From the NCBI GenBank assembly GCA_010672965.1, contig JAAHFN010000064.1:1-37107 (forward strand): a stretch of DNA of 37,107 bases. The letters are read 5' to 3'. The stretch is from Oscillatoria sp. SIO1A7. GTDB taxonomy: Bacteria; Cyanobacteriota; Cyanobacteriia; Cyanobacteriales; Laspinemataceae. Positions within the stretch are counted from its first letter, which is position 1, and every line of letters begins with the position of its first letter. Of the stretch, positions 8,386 through 16,724 are shown in pieces. Position numbers and translations under genes: made by a program. Below the pieces are notes generated by a model that had not been told where the DNA came from, made no database searches, and was given only the letters and a program-made list of their open reading frames with translations.

Positions 8386-8483
8386 GCATTGGGCAAAAGG
8401 GCATTGGGCAAAAGGGCATTGGGCAAAAGGGCATTGGGCAAAAGGGCATTGGGCAAAAGGGCATTGGGCAAAAGGGCATTGGG
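8386..8483. repeat. 15-bp tandem repeat, six identical units
   Basis: Six exact copies of GCATTGGGCAAAAGG (8386-8475) are followed by a partial GCATTGGG. There is no spacer between units. The array lies between the divergent epimerase and antitoxin genes, 37 bp from the epimerase ATG, within its likely leader or promoter. Perfect identity means it is recent or actively slipping. Confidence 0.95.
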
Positions 8484-8553
8484 ACCGAAAAACCGAGGGA
8501 GGTGTGTGATACTGATAAAATGTCAATCAATAGTGGTTAAAGGATTGAAAAGC

Positions 8554-8784
8554 ATGAACGTGCAAGAATTAAAAAACGAAGCTTATAAGTTATCGGTGAG
8601 CGATCGCCTCATATTAATCGAAGGGATCGTGCGATCGCTGAGCAGGGAGTTGCGGCCCCGCCCAAATCGTAAAGGCATAGCCCAGCGGATGCGCGGGCTG
8701 GCCAAGACAGATGGACCACCGCCAACAGATGCTGAAGTTGAGGCCATGTTAGAAGAATGCTTAGTGGAGAAATATCTAAAATAA
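8554..8784 (+). CDS. Antitoxin of a PIN-domain toxin-antitoxin pair, copy 1
   Basis: The product has 76 aa, MNVQELKNEAYKLSVSDRLI... ending EECLVEKYLK. The ATG at 8554 is preceded by AAAGGA. The frame is open far upstream through the 15-bp array, but the paralogue at 9250 shares homology only from just before this ATG, which fixes the start. Its stop lies 28 nt inside the PIN toxin gene, the usual overlapping antitoxin-toxin layout. An N-terminal helix, a mid RPRPNR basic patch and an acidic C-terminal helix suggest DNA binding plus toxin neutralisation. The exact antitoxin family is not recognised. Confidence 0.8.
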   Translation: MNVQELKNEAYKLSVSDRLILIEGIVRSLSRELRPRPNRKGIAQRMRGLAKTDGPPPTDAEVEAMLEECLVEKYLK

Positions 8785-9194
8785 GAGTCTTGGTGGATAC
8801 CAACATCATTTTGGATAGCGTTTTAGAGCGAGAGCCATTTGCAGATGATGCTGATGCCTTATTTGACGCTATTGAATACGATCGTATTGTGGGATATGCA
8901 GCGGCAACCACCTTAACCAATATATTCTACATTGTTAGAAAGCAGGCGCGAAGTATAGAGCGAGCCAGACAGGCGGTTTCAGAAACTCTAGACGCCTTAG
9001 AAATATGCGCTGTTGATAGTTCTGTTCTGGAAGCAGCGTTTGCATCTCCCTTGAGAGATTTTGAAGATGCAGTTCAGTTAGCCTGTGCCCTGGACGAGGA
9101 TCTCGATGCGATCGTCACCCGCGATGCCCGAGGTTTTGTCGATGCTCCGTTGCCAGTTTTGTCTGTCGCCGAATTGTTGGAACGTCTGGGATAA
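8757..9194 (+). CDS. PIN-domain ribonuclease toxin
   Basis: The product has 145 aa. It is a PIN fold (VapC-like, PIN_3-type) with the first acidic residue Asp14 in VLVDTN, a central acidic cluster Glu103/Asp104 (DFEDAVQ) and a final Asp123 (VTRDARGF). These form the Mg-dependent nuclease site. It probably cleaves RNA when the antitoxin is degraded. ATG 8757 overlaps the antitoxin gene by 28 nt and has only a weak upstream AGAAG, consistent with coupled translation and low toxin yield. It is followed after 55 bp by a second antitoxin copy. The PIN assignment is firm from the motifs; the RNA target is unknown. Confidence 0.88.
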   Translation: MLSGEISKIRVLVDTNIILDSVLEREPFADDADALFDAIEYDRIVGYAAATTLTNIFYIVRKQARSIERARQAVSETLDALEICAVDSSVLEAAFASPLRDFEDAVQLACALDEDLDAIVTRDARGFVDAPLPVLSVAELLERLG

Positions 9195-9249
9195 TTTTTA
9201 TTGATTTTGGATGCAAGAGTTTTGTGTGCAAGTCAAAGGAGTGAAGAGC

Positions 9250-9480
9250 ATGAACGTGCAAGAATTAAAAAACGAAGCTTACAAGTTATCGGTGAGCGAT
9301 TGCCTAATCTTAGCGAACTCGATTATTCAGTCTCTACAAGACGATCTGCGGCCTCGTCCCAATCGTCAAGGCATAGCCCAGCGAATGATTGGGTTGCTCA
9401 AGACAGATGAGCCGCCGCCAAACGATGCCGAAGTTGAGGCCATGTTGGAAGAACGCTTAGTAGAGAAATATCTAAAATAA
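9250..9480 (+). CDS. Antitoxin paralogue, copy 2, without its own toxin
   Basis: The product has 76 aa, the same length as the 8554 antitoxin, differing at about 15 positions that cluster in residues 18-37. The first 18 residues are identical and the DNA around both starts is almost unchanged. It has a better ribosome site (AAAGGAG, 8 nt from ATG). Instead of a toxin, its 3' end overlaps the stop of the convergent kinase gene by 9 nt. It could act as extra antidote to the PIN toxin, neutralise a toxin encoded elsewhere, or be the remnant of a second complete pair. Confidence 0.8.
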   Translation: MNVQELKNEAYKLSVSDCLILANSIIQSLQDDLRPRPNRQGIAQRMIGLLKTDEPPPNDAEVEAMLEERLVEKYLK

Positions 9481-11607
9481 AAAGCTCGCGCTCCCTAGGG
9501 AACCGATTCCCAGATATAGCAATAACCAAGTCAGCAAACTTCCCAAGCCAATGCCGGCTATTGCAATAGAGCCAAACTTTCTGGCAGCTAAGCCGAAACT
9601 GATATTTTTCGCTTCTATCTCTTTTTTTACAGTTCGGCTTAAGAGCCAAGCGGCGATCGCAACCTCGGCAATGCGACCCGCCAATCCAGCAGTTTCCCCT
9701 AACAAAACATAAGAGCTAGCAAAAATAAAGATAGGCAGCAGGGCGATCGCGCGCTTCAAAGTCGCCTTGAGCAAATCCAAAACGCCAATACCAACTCCGC
9801 CCATTGCCATAGCCAGCAATAAAATAGCAAGGACTTTAATCTCGGGATGGTCTAGCCAATCAATTGCAGAACTAATTCCCAGATGAGTCGCGAACCAAAT
9901 CCCAAGCGCCGCCAGAGACGGTGCCATAATCCACTTTTGAGCAACCCGAGCAATTCTATCTATATCTTTATCCTGAATTTGTTGGGAAAGTTGGGGAGCA
10001 ATAGTCGCAGCGAGAGGAATTGCTATGGCGATCGCAACCTCGGGCACAATCGGGACAACCGGGCTCGCCCCGCAAATGAGAAATAGAATGGCGGGTAAAA
10101 TAGCAGCTTTTTTTTGCGCCGCAATACTGGCTGCTTCCGCTTGCGCCAGAGCGGCTTCGGGCAATCCAGAATCGGGCAATCCAGAATCTGGCAATCCAGA
10201 ATCTGACAATCCAGAATCTGGCACTACTTCAATTTGCACCGTAAAAACATGAGTTCTCTCTGCGGTATTGGCTTGCAGAAAAAGATTGCGGGAGCTGACT
10301 CGACCTACTAGCAGATTGCCGGCATCTGCCGTAATAACGCATTCTACCTGATTGCCTTTAAACTTCGCCGGTTTTACTGACAGCCAATCTGGAGAAGCGG
10401 AAGGCTCGCTGGCAGAGGGCACTATTTGCCATCGCCCTTCTAGAACAGTATTGGGCACGGAGTTTTTGAGCGCAATCGTTTTTGTCAGCACCTGGCCAAA
10501 AGTCGCTCGCGCCTCCCAGCTCGACGGGCTTAATTCAATTTCTGGTAAAGAGCGATCGACGGTAATCGGGGTCAGGGCTTCGAGGCTAGCTGCGGCATTG
10601 GCAAAGCGATCGCTCGGATTTGGCTGCACCATTTTTTCCAGCCAATTGGCAAACTCGTCGCTCAGGCTAGGCAGCAACTCCCGGAAGTTAATCCTATAGT
10701 TACTATCAATCAGCTTGGTAATTTCTGCTGAGGGAGTTTTGGCTAGCAAGCAAATCAGAGTAACCCCCAAGCCGTAGAGGTCGGAAGATTCCGTAACTTC
10801 CAGATTCAGCAATTGTTCTGGAGGCATAAATCCGGGAGTTCCAGAAATAACGCTGCTTTGGGCGACTTCCCCGCTTCCTATTCGTGCCAAGCCAAAATCT
10901 ACTAGATAAACTTTGAGGCGATCGCTTACAAGAATATTTTCCGGCTTAATATCCCGATGAACCACTGGAGGAATGCGGTTTTGCAGATAAACGAGAATTT
11001 CCAGTACCGCAATGGCGATTTGCTTAATTTGTTCTGGAGCGAAGCGATGCCGAACCGCTAGAGATTGGGCATTTTTATATTCCTGGACGAGGCAAAATCC
11101 CGTTTCTGTCTCGAAAGAATCGATATAGCGAGGAATGCCGGGGTGGCTGAGCCCGCGCAAGACTTTAATTTCGCGATCGTGCGCCTTGTAGGCCGACCAG
11201 TCGGCACCGGGTTTCGCGAACTGAAACTGCTTGATAACTGCAGGCTGTCGGTTTTTAGTATTGACTGCCAGATAAGTGGAGCGACCTCCGGCATAATTAT
11301 GACCGAGTTCTTCTATAGCCTTATAGCCGTGCTTTTCTAACGGCAAAGTATTGGCGAACTTACTAGCTAAAGTATTGGCTAAAGCATCTTGACTGCGAAC
11401 CGATGGAGCGCTGCAATTAAAACCGCTAGCGGAAGACTGGCCGGAAGACTGACTGGAATTTAATCTTTCTGGTGGATGCCCCTTGGCACTCTTTGACTCG
11501 ACCGATTCGAGGAAACTCGCCGCTCTATCGAGCTTGCCCTCTTGCTCGGGGGGAGCTTTGGCAAATGCCAGCCACTTAAACCAGTTGGGAAATTTTTTGC
11601 CAGCCAT
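9472..11607 (-). CDS. Membrane-anchored Ser/Thr protein kinase
   Basis: The product has 711 aa. Residues 1-90 are a low-complexity N-terminus. A Hanks-type kinase domain spans about 95-345, with ATP-binding Lys126 (AVIKQF), catalytic HRDIKPEN (217-224), DFG (237-239) and GTPGFMPPEQ (256-265). A beta-rich region about 355-462 follows. A four-fold DSGLS/P repeat (464-483) acts as hinge, coded by 15-bp DNA repeats near 10158-10217. Then come several hydrophobic helices from about 501 to the C-terminus. The kinase therefore sits at the cytoplasmic face of a membrane. All core catalytic residues are present, so it should be active; the substrate is unknown. ATG 11607. Its stop overlaps the convergent antitoxin copy by 9 nt. 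Long kinases with hydrophobic C-termini are common in filamentous cyanobacteria. Confidence 0.9.
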   Translation of the reverse strand: MAGKKFPNWFKWLAFAKAPPEQEGKLDRAASFLESVESKSAKGHPPERLNSSQSSGQSSASGFNCSAPSVRSQDALANTLASKFANTLPLEKHGYKAIEELGHNYAGGRSTYLAVNTKNRQPAVIKQFQFAKPGADWSAYKAHDREIKVLRGLSHPGIPRYIDSFETETGFCLVQEYKNAQSLAVRHRFAPEQIKQIAIAVLEILVYLQNRIPPVVHRDIKPENILVSDRLKVYLVDFGLARIGSGEVAQSSVISGTPGFMPPEQLLNLEVTESSDLYGLGVTLICLLAKTPSAEITKLIDSNYRINFRELLPSLSDEFANWLEKMVQPNPSDRFANAAASLEALTPITVDRSLPEIELSPSSWEARATFGQVLTKTIALKNSVPNTVLEGRWQIVPSASEPSASPDWLSVKPAKFKGNQVECVITADAGNLLVGRVSSRNLFLQANTAERTHVFTVQIEVVPDSGLSDSGLPDSGLPDSGLPEAALAQAEAASIAAQKKAAILPAILFLICGASPVVPIVPEVAIAIAIPLAATIAPQLSQQIQDKDIDRIARVAQKWIMAPSLAALGIWFATHLGISSAIDWLDHPEIKVLAILLLAMAMGGVGIGVLDLLKATLKRAIALLPIFIFASSYVLLGETAGLAGRIAEVAIAAWLLSRTVKKEIEAKNISFGLAARKFGSIAIAGIGLGSLLTWLLLYLGIGSLGSASFLF

Positions 11608-11634
11608 AGCTTCAATTTAAAACGTAAACCAAGC

Positions 11635-11826
11635 GGGTGTGGGGTGTGGGGTGTGAGGTGTGGGGTGTAGGGTGCGAGGAAAATTCCCGCAGCTATTTTC
11701 CTGATTTCTGTTGGAAGGAGGGATTGCCTTACGTTTGGGCTTTTCGGGAGGTTCGCACGCTCCCGGAAGTCAAAACGACGAAAAAGCCCTATCGCCTACA
11801 CCCTACACCCTACACCCTACACCCTT
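11635..11826. repeat. Facing GTGTGGG and CCCTACA heptamer runs
   Basis: A run of GTGTGGG/GTGTAGG units at about 11635-11674 is mirrored by CCCTACA units at about 11797-11826, so the two can pair into a long imperfect stem around a 120-bp loop. It separates the LapA-like gene stop from the kinase gene start. Only repeat-derived reading frames occur between. Confidence 0.65.
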
Positions 11827-11831
11827 TCCAT

Positions 11832-12941
11832 TTACCACTCATCATTATTATATTGCTTTTTATCCCAATCATCATCCTCTCCCTCGGGCTTCGCTTGCTT
11901 TCCGTTAAAGTCTAGGGGCTGTGAAGGAGCCTCGATCGTGCGATAATTGACATCTTGTACTGAATCTCTTGAGCCTGAATCTCTGGAGCCCGAATCTCTT
12001 GAGTATGAATCAGAAGTGCCGCGATCGCCTATTGGTTGTCTTGGGGCTGACCCCGAATCGCTGCTATTATCGCCGCTGCGATCGCCAATACTTTCCCGAG
12101 TATTATCCTGACTGCTATTCTGGCTCTTATAATATCCGGTCTCTCTTGGGGTAGTTTCTGAATCTGCTCTATAATCTAAATTATCTTCAAAAAAATCCTC
12201 TGCATCGTTGCCAATTTCTCCTTCTCTCGACTCTGTTGTGCTTTCTTCTAAATTATTATTGTTATCGGCTTCTTGTTCGTTTGAATAGTAATCGTCTTTA
12301 TTTTTATAGGTATAAGAATACATAGAGCCAGAGTGAGTTTCGCCAATGGGCTCTTGGGGAATTTCATAAACCGTTCGCCGATTGGGGAAGTTTTGCTTGC
12401 TTGCAGATCCGGACTCGCGCCCCGCGTCTTCGTAGCCGGCATTTTCGTAGGAAGATCGCTCCTCGGGTTCAAAGAGCCAATCTTCCTCATCGTCCCAAGG
12501 CTCGTCATCATAATTGGCATAGTTTTGGGTGCGATTTTCCGGCGCAGAACCTTGGCGATCGCGGGGCTCCTGGGCGAACTCTTCCCCTTCCCGATACTGG
12601 CGCTCTTGTGCTTGGCGCTCTTGTGTTTGGGGCGAGCGATCGCCTCCTCCAGATTGGTTGCTTTTCCTTTTATCTCTATTGACCTCTGGGGCAGAAGTAT
12701 CTACCGGGCGGGATCTTGCTTGCCCTGTCGTCACAGATCTTGCTGGAACTTCCAACAAAATAGAAATTAACCCAGATGTAAAGGCACCAGCAGATAACCC
12801 CAGCAATATCCATACCGACAGGGGCAATGGCATAGTTTTCATGCCCAAAAAAGTCAGCGATATTGCGCCAGACCAATTTTGGATTGCCAAAATAGTCGCG
12901 ATCGCCAACAGCACCAGTAAAATAATGCGAGATTTGGGCAT
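11832..12941 (-). CDS. LapA-domain (DUF1049) membrane protein with long acidic tail
   Basis: The product has 369 aa. Residues 4-22 and about 40-63 form two membrane helices around an NWSGAISLTFLGMKTMPLPL segment, the LapA/DUF1049 signature. The remaining 300 residues are highly charged and low complexity, rich in Asp, Glu, Ser, Arg and Gln, with DSGSRDSGSRDS repeats near the end. They look intrinsically disordered and cytoplasmic. ATG 12941 has AGGAG 8 nt upstream. LapA proteins in proteobacteria act in lipopolysaccharide assembly control; the cyanobacterial members with disordered tails have no established role that I know. The membrane domain call is good. Confidence 0.75.
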   Translation of the reverse strand: MPKSRIILLVLLAIATILAIQNWSGAISLTFLGMKTMPLPLSVWILLGLSAGAFTSGLISILLEVPARSVTTGQARSRPVDTSAPEVNRDKRKSNQSGGGDRSPQTQERQAQERQYREGEEFAQEPRDRQGSAPENRTQNYANYDDEPWDDEEDWLFEPEERSSYENAGYEDAGRESGSASKQNFPNRRTVYEIPQEPIGETHSGSMYSYTYKNKDDYYSNEQEADNNNNLEESTTESREGEIGNDAEDFFEDNLDYRADSETTPRETGYYKSQNSSQDNTRESIGDRSGDNSSDSGSAPRQPIGDRGTSDSYSRDSGSRDSGSRDSVQDVNYRTIEAPSQPLDFNGKQAKPEGEDDDWDKKQYNNDEW

Positions 12942-13023
12942 ATTTTTTTCTCCTTATTGATTAGAAGCAGTCAGCTTTCAGCGGTCAGCGGTCAGCTCTT
13001 TGCTAAAAGCTAAAAGCTAGGTT

Positions 13024-13158
13024 ATATCAAATCCGGTTAATTGCCCATAAATCCCGTAGGGGTTCCCCGTGCCCGCCCCAGACGCTCCCGGGGCGGCCGG
13101 GGCGGGCACGGGGGCACCGCCCTTACAAATATTGTAATTGTTTAACCGGATTTGATAT
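13024..13158. repeat. Inverted-repeat element, family F2, copy 2
   Basis: The element is about 135 bp, bounded by ATATCAAATCCGGTTAA and TTTAACCGGATTTGATAT, a 17-bp near-perfect inverted repeat. The interior matches copy 1 (1796-1943): GTAGGGG...GGCGGCCGGGGCGGGCA...CCGCCC.TACAAATA. This is the cleanest copy of the family. Confidence 0.8.
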
Positions 13159-13234
13159 TAGATTAAGGCACGTTGGCGAAGGTTGGCGAAGGCAAACTAA
13201 ATTTACGAACCTGCAGATCAACATTGAAATCCTG

Positions 13235-13335
13235 CCCAATTACCAATGCCCAATGCCCAATGCCCAATGCCCAATGCCCAATTACCAATGCCCAATGCCC
13301 AATGCCCAATGCCCAATGCCCAATGCCCAATGCCC
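13235..13335. repeat. Heptamer array (CAATGCC)n
   Basis: About thirteen 7-bp CAATGCC units, interrupted twice by ATTAC, end 3 bp before the ubiX stop codon (13339). This is an STRR-type array like the one abutting the DUF1611 stop. With family F2 copy 2 it fills the 12942-13338 gap. Confidence 0.85.
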
Positions 13336-13338
13336 TAA

Positions 13339-13992
13339 CTAATGCCCTTCCCAGCGACGGATAGGAACGCAGTCAATATCTAATTGATCCAAAGCGCGAG
13401 CCACTACAAAATCTACCAAATCCTCAATGCTTTGAGGATTGTGATACCAGGCAGGAATCGCCGGGACAATTCGGACGCCTGCATCTGCCAGAGCGGTCAA
13501 GTTGCGCAAATGAATAGAGCTAAAAGGAGTCTCCCGGGGGACTATCGCCAGTTTGCGCCCTTCTTTAATTTGCACGTCAGCGGCTCGCTCCAGCAAATCA
13601 GAACTCAGACCGGCCGCTATTTTTGCCACCGTACTCATACTGCAAGGAATAATTAGCATCCCCAAAGTTCGGAAAGAGCCACTAGCAATATTAGCACCCA
13701 CATCCTGCCAAGGGTGACAGGTCAACTGACCGGTGCTGACGTTGCCAGCTTGCTGCCGCCAAAATTTCTCTTGTTTTACTGGGTCTGGGCTCATCTGGAT
13801 ATTTTGCTCTGCTTGCCAAACCATATAGGCAGACTTCGAGGCGACTAATTCAATAGCGTAGTCTGCCAAGAGCAGAAATTTTATGGCGCGCACCGCGTAT
13901 ATTAAGCCCGATGCACCCGTTACGCCCAAGATTAAGGGCTTTTTCCGACTCGAATTTTCTCGTTCGTTGACAATCGTTTGCGATTCCACCAA
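13339..13992 (-). CDS. ubiX: Flavin prenyltransferase UbiX
   Basis: The product has 217 aa. The signature GVTGASG (23-29) binds [35 protein letters not shown] and the [13 protein letters not shown] segment are typical of UbiX, which makes the prenylated FMN cofactor used by UbiD decarboxylases. The frame opens at TTG 13992, with GTG directly after at 13989; no ATG occurs before the FMN motif and no clear ribosome site is visible, so the exact start is uncertain. It lies 231 bp downstream of the RNB-family gene on the same strand. Confidence 0.92.
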   Translation of the reverse strand: MVESQTIVNERENSSRKKPLILGVTGASGLIYAVRAIKFLLLADYAIELVASKSAYMVWQAEQNIQMSPDPVKQEKFWRQQAGNVSTGQLTCHPWQDVGANIASGSFRTLGMLIIPCSMSTVAKIAAGLSSDLLERAADVQIKEGRKLAIVPRETPFSSIHLRNLTALADAGVRIVPAIPAWYHNPQSIEDLVDFVVARALDQLDIDCVPIRRWEGH

Positions 13993-14223
13993 AATGCTTT
14001 GTCGATCGAATTCTTAGAAAAATTTATAATTTCAGAAACTGAGAATTCTGGTTTATTTATCTGAAGACTTACTCTCCGATAATGCACGATCTTACAATGC
14101 AAAGTCTTAGGGTGCGCGGCCGCGCACCTTACTTTATATAGCTTTACATCTGGCAGGTTGCGTAAGTCATGTTTTTATTCAGGATTCTCAGTTCTTCATT
14201 CTGTTTGTTGCTGTTTTTTGAGG

Positions 14224-16623
14224 TTAATCCTCTTCATAAGAAGAAGAGTAGCTATCAGCATAATCATCTTCGTAATCGCCGTTGGTAGCTTGGCTGCCGC
14301 CACCGATCGCAACCAGGTCAATTTGCTGGCGATAGTAATCGACGCTTTTGACTTCGACTTCTACGCGATCGCCCAGTCGGTACTGCTTGCGATTTTTGCG
14401 CCCCACCAGAGTTTGCTGCCGCGCCCGATACTCATACCAGTCATCCTTCAGAGAAGAAACATGGACTAGCCCTTCCAATCGCAATGGTTCTCCCACCGCT
14501 CCCATTACTTCGATTTCCACAAAGAAACCGTAGGACTGAACCCCAGTAATGAGTCCTTGGAAGTTTTCGCCGATGCGTTCTTTCATCAGCGCGGCCTTTT
14601 TGAGCCCTTGGAGGTCTTCCTCAGCCTCTTGGGTTAGCTTTTCGCGATCGGATATTTGGCTGATAGTGCTGGCAAACTCTGCTTCCAATTCATTTTGTTT
14701 TTCTGGAGGCAGTACGTTCCAAGTTATTTGTCCGTGGCAATTGCTATGGTGGAGGTTCACCCGTTCCTTAGCTCGGGTAGATTTGCGATCGCGACCTTCT
14801 TCAAACACCGTATGCAATGCTCGCTGCACCAGCAAATCTCCATAGCGCCGCAGAGGGGCATTGCAGCGACAATATGCCAGCAGCCCTAGACCAAAGTGAT
14901 TCCCTGGCGTTACGCTATAAGTCGCAGACTTCAAACTAGACTCCAATAGATAAGTCAAGACTCGCTCTTGACTAGAACCCGCCAACTCTTTTGTAAATGC
15001 TTGGAAATCTCTAGGAGTAATCTCCTGGGGATTTTCCAGCTCCAGCTCTACCCCCATCTGGCTAGCCAGTTTAATGATATCTTCGACCTCTTCCCCATCT
15101 GGGGGCGACTGAACCTGATAAAGCGCTGGCACTGAAAGCTCTTGCAAATGGCTGGCTACCAGTTCGTTTGCCAAGACAGTGAACTCGCCAATCATCCCGC
15201 GAGCGCTGCCCTTTGTGAGGGTACTCATAACTCCCAGCACCCCTTCATCATCGTAAGGAGAGGGACAGACTCCGTACTGATTGGGAGGTTGATTTAGCTC
15301 AAACGCACCCCGAGCGAGGCGATTTTTCCTCACATCCTGGCTTAGCTTAAATAGTTGTTGCAACATCTTCACGACTAGAGCGTCGATATCGCTATTGCTG
15401 GAGTTGTTTTCTTGTATCTCCTGCCACCAGAGAGGTAGTCCTTCTAAATCTTCTTTGAACTCGTCAAATTCGCTCAGCAACACTTGGACTTCTTCCAATT
15501 TAAGCTGGGTATCGACCTTGATGGCGCTGGGCTGGATTTCAAACTCTATAGTTTGTCCCTTATCGTCTATAGTAATCAGTACCGAGATCGCCAGTCTGTC
15601 GAGACCGGGCAATAGGGAGCAACGATCTTCAGACAAACCGTCTGGCAAGATGGGCAATAGCAGATTGTCGAGATATGCAGCTATCCCGCGCTTGCGAGCT
15701 TCCCGGTCTAGAGCAGTGTCTGGTTTGACATAATAAGCTACATCAGAAATGTGAACGCCGACCCGCCAACGAGAGCGTCCTTTTTTTTCTAAAGAAAAGG
15801 CGCGATCGATAGTCTTAGAATTCGGCGTCAATATCGCTCCCCAAGGAGATGGAGTAAAGCATATTGTCAGCACGTCGCGAAGATCGAGGCGGTTTTTGAG
15901 GTCATTCTTGCGCGGCTGCTTGGCCCATCCTTTTGTTGCTTCTGCTACGGGTTGGGGAAAGGCTCTAGGTAAATCATGCTTGCAGCAAACGATATCCAAG
16001 TCGTTAGCTGCTTCTGCATCCATACCTAAAATCTGTGCTACTTGCCCAACCGGAGGATAGGAACCAAGGGGATAGCGGAGAACTTCGACATGCACTAGGT
16101 ATTCGAGGGCTTTGTCTATCTCCTCTGGAGATGACTTTAGCTCCAGCTCGAATAGCAGCCGGTCGTCCAAAGGAACTGCCACATAGTTGCCATTGTTTTT
16201 TTTGAGCCTTGCCAAAACTGAAGGGTTAGCCCGCTCCAATATGAGTCGCACTTCTCCCTCCGGGCTGCGGCGTCGGCTGCCTTCTTTGATTATTTGTACT
16301 AAAACGCGATCGCCATTCCAAGCATTACTCAGATTGGACTCGCGAATATAAATATCTTCTGACCCTTCTGCATCTTGAATTGCAAAGCAAAAACCCTTGC
16401 TGGAGCAACGGAGTTTGGCTTCTACCAAATCCTCCTCTGGCATCCGCCGATACCGACCCTTGTCTTTGGTTAGGATGCCTATTTTCTCTAAAGCATCCAG
16501 GGCAATCTGCAATTGACGTTGGCTAAATTCATCCTCGCACCCCAGTTTTTTTTCTAAAACTTTAGGTGCTATCAACTTATCGTCTGTAAAACTTGCCAGA
16601 AGCGTAGCGATTGAAAAATCCAT
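14224..16623 (-). CDS. RNB-family (RNase II/R) protein, active-site aspartates mostly absent
   Basis: The product has 799 aa from ATG 16623 (a TTG at 16647 would add 8). Order: winged-helix-like N-terminus (1-62), cold-shock-type OB region (about 65-200), RNB domain (about 245-590) and an S1 RNA-binding domain near 700-790. Family members degrade RNA 3' to 5'. RNase II/R uses four Asp in D-x5-D-x-D-D. The aligned stretch here, TPNSKTIDRAF (266-276), keeps only Asp273; the other positions read Leu265, Thr271 and Arg274. Downstream RNB motifs (HISDVAYYV, DRLAIS, APLRRYGDLLVQRALH) are normal. Cyanobacteria encode both an RNase II-like enzyme and the Zam protein in this family, and I cannot tell from memory whether this loss is usual for one of them. 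Catalysis is therefore doubtful. Confidence 0.85.
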   Translation of the reverse strand: MDFSIATLLASFTDDKLIAPKVLEKKLGCEDEFSQRQLQIALDALEKIGILTKDKGRYRRMPEEDLVEAKLRCSSKGFCFAIQDAEGSEDIYIRESNLSNAWNGDRVLVQIIKEGSRRRSPEGEVRLILERANPSVLARLKKNNGNYVAVPLDDRLLFELELKSSPEEIDKALEYLVHVEVLRYPLGSYPPVGQVAQILGMDAEAANDLDIVCCKHDLPRAFPQPVAEATKGWAKQPRKNDLKNRLDLRDVLTICFTPSPWGAILTPNSKTIDRAFSLEKKGRSRWRVGVHISDVAYYVKPDTALDREARKRGIAAYLDNLLLPILPDGLSEDRCSLLPGLDRLAISVLITIDDKGQTIEFEIQPSAIKVDTQLKLEEVQVLLSEFDEFKEDLEGLPLWWQEIQENNSSNSDIDALVVKMLQQLFKLSQDVRKNRLARGAFELNQPPNQYGVCPSPYDDEGVLGVMSTLTKGSARGMIGEFTVLANELVASHLQELSVPALYQVQSPPDGEEVEDIIKLASQMGVELELENPQEITPRDFQAFTKELAGSSQERVLTYLLESSLKSATYSVTPGNHFGLGLLAYCRCNAPLRRYGDLLVQRALHTVFEEGRDRKSTRAKERVNLHHSNCHGQITWNVLPPEKQNELEAEFASTISQISDREKLTQEAEEDLQGLKKAALMKERIGENFQGLITGVQSYGFFVEIEVMGAVGEPLRLEGLVHVSSLKDDWYEYRARQQTLVGRKNRKQYRLGDRVEVEVKSVDYYRQQIDLVAIGGGSQATNGDYEDDYADSYSSSYEED

Positions 16624-16712
16624 GCAGCGCTTAGTCCTTATTCTCAATTCAGTTTATTTACCGGGTGGCAACGATACGGTCCGCATCTCCCCGATCCTAT
16701 ATTTAGCCTCTT

Positions 16713-16724
16713 CAGGACTTACGC
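16713..16724. repeat. Dispersed CAGGACTTACGC repeat end, family F4
   Basis: CAGGACTTACGCTTGCCT is followed by TATATATAGC and a GTGTGCGGGCG palindrome. The same motif, as CAGGACTTAYGC or its complement GCGTAAGTCCTG, recurs at 20435, 26137, 26230, 26360 and 31249. Confidence 0.6.

Noticed and set aside
8386-8483. Possible CRISPR array
   Set aside because: Repeats are directly adjacent with no variable spacers; it is a simple tandem repeat.
8158-8553. Long open frame upstream of the antitoxin ATG encoding ALGKR pentapeptides
   Set aside because: It runs antisense through the epimerase gene and the 15-bp array. The antitoxin paralogue at 9250 shows homology starting only at the ATG region.
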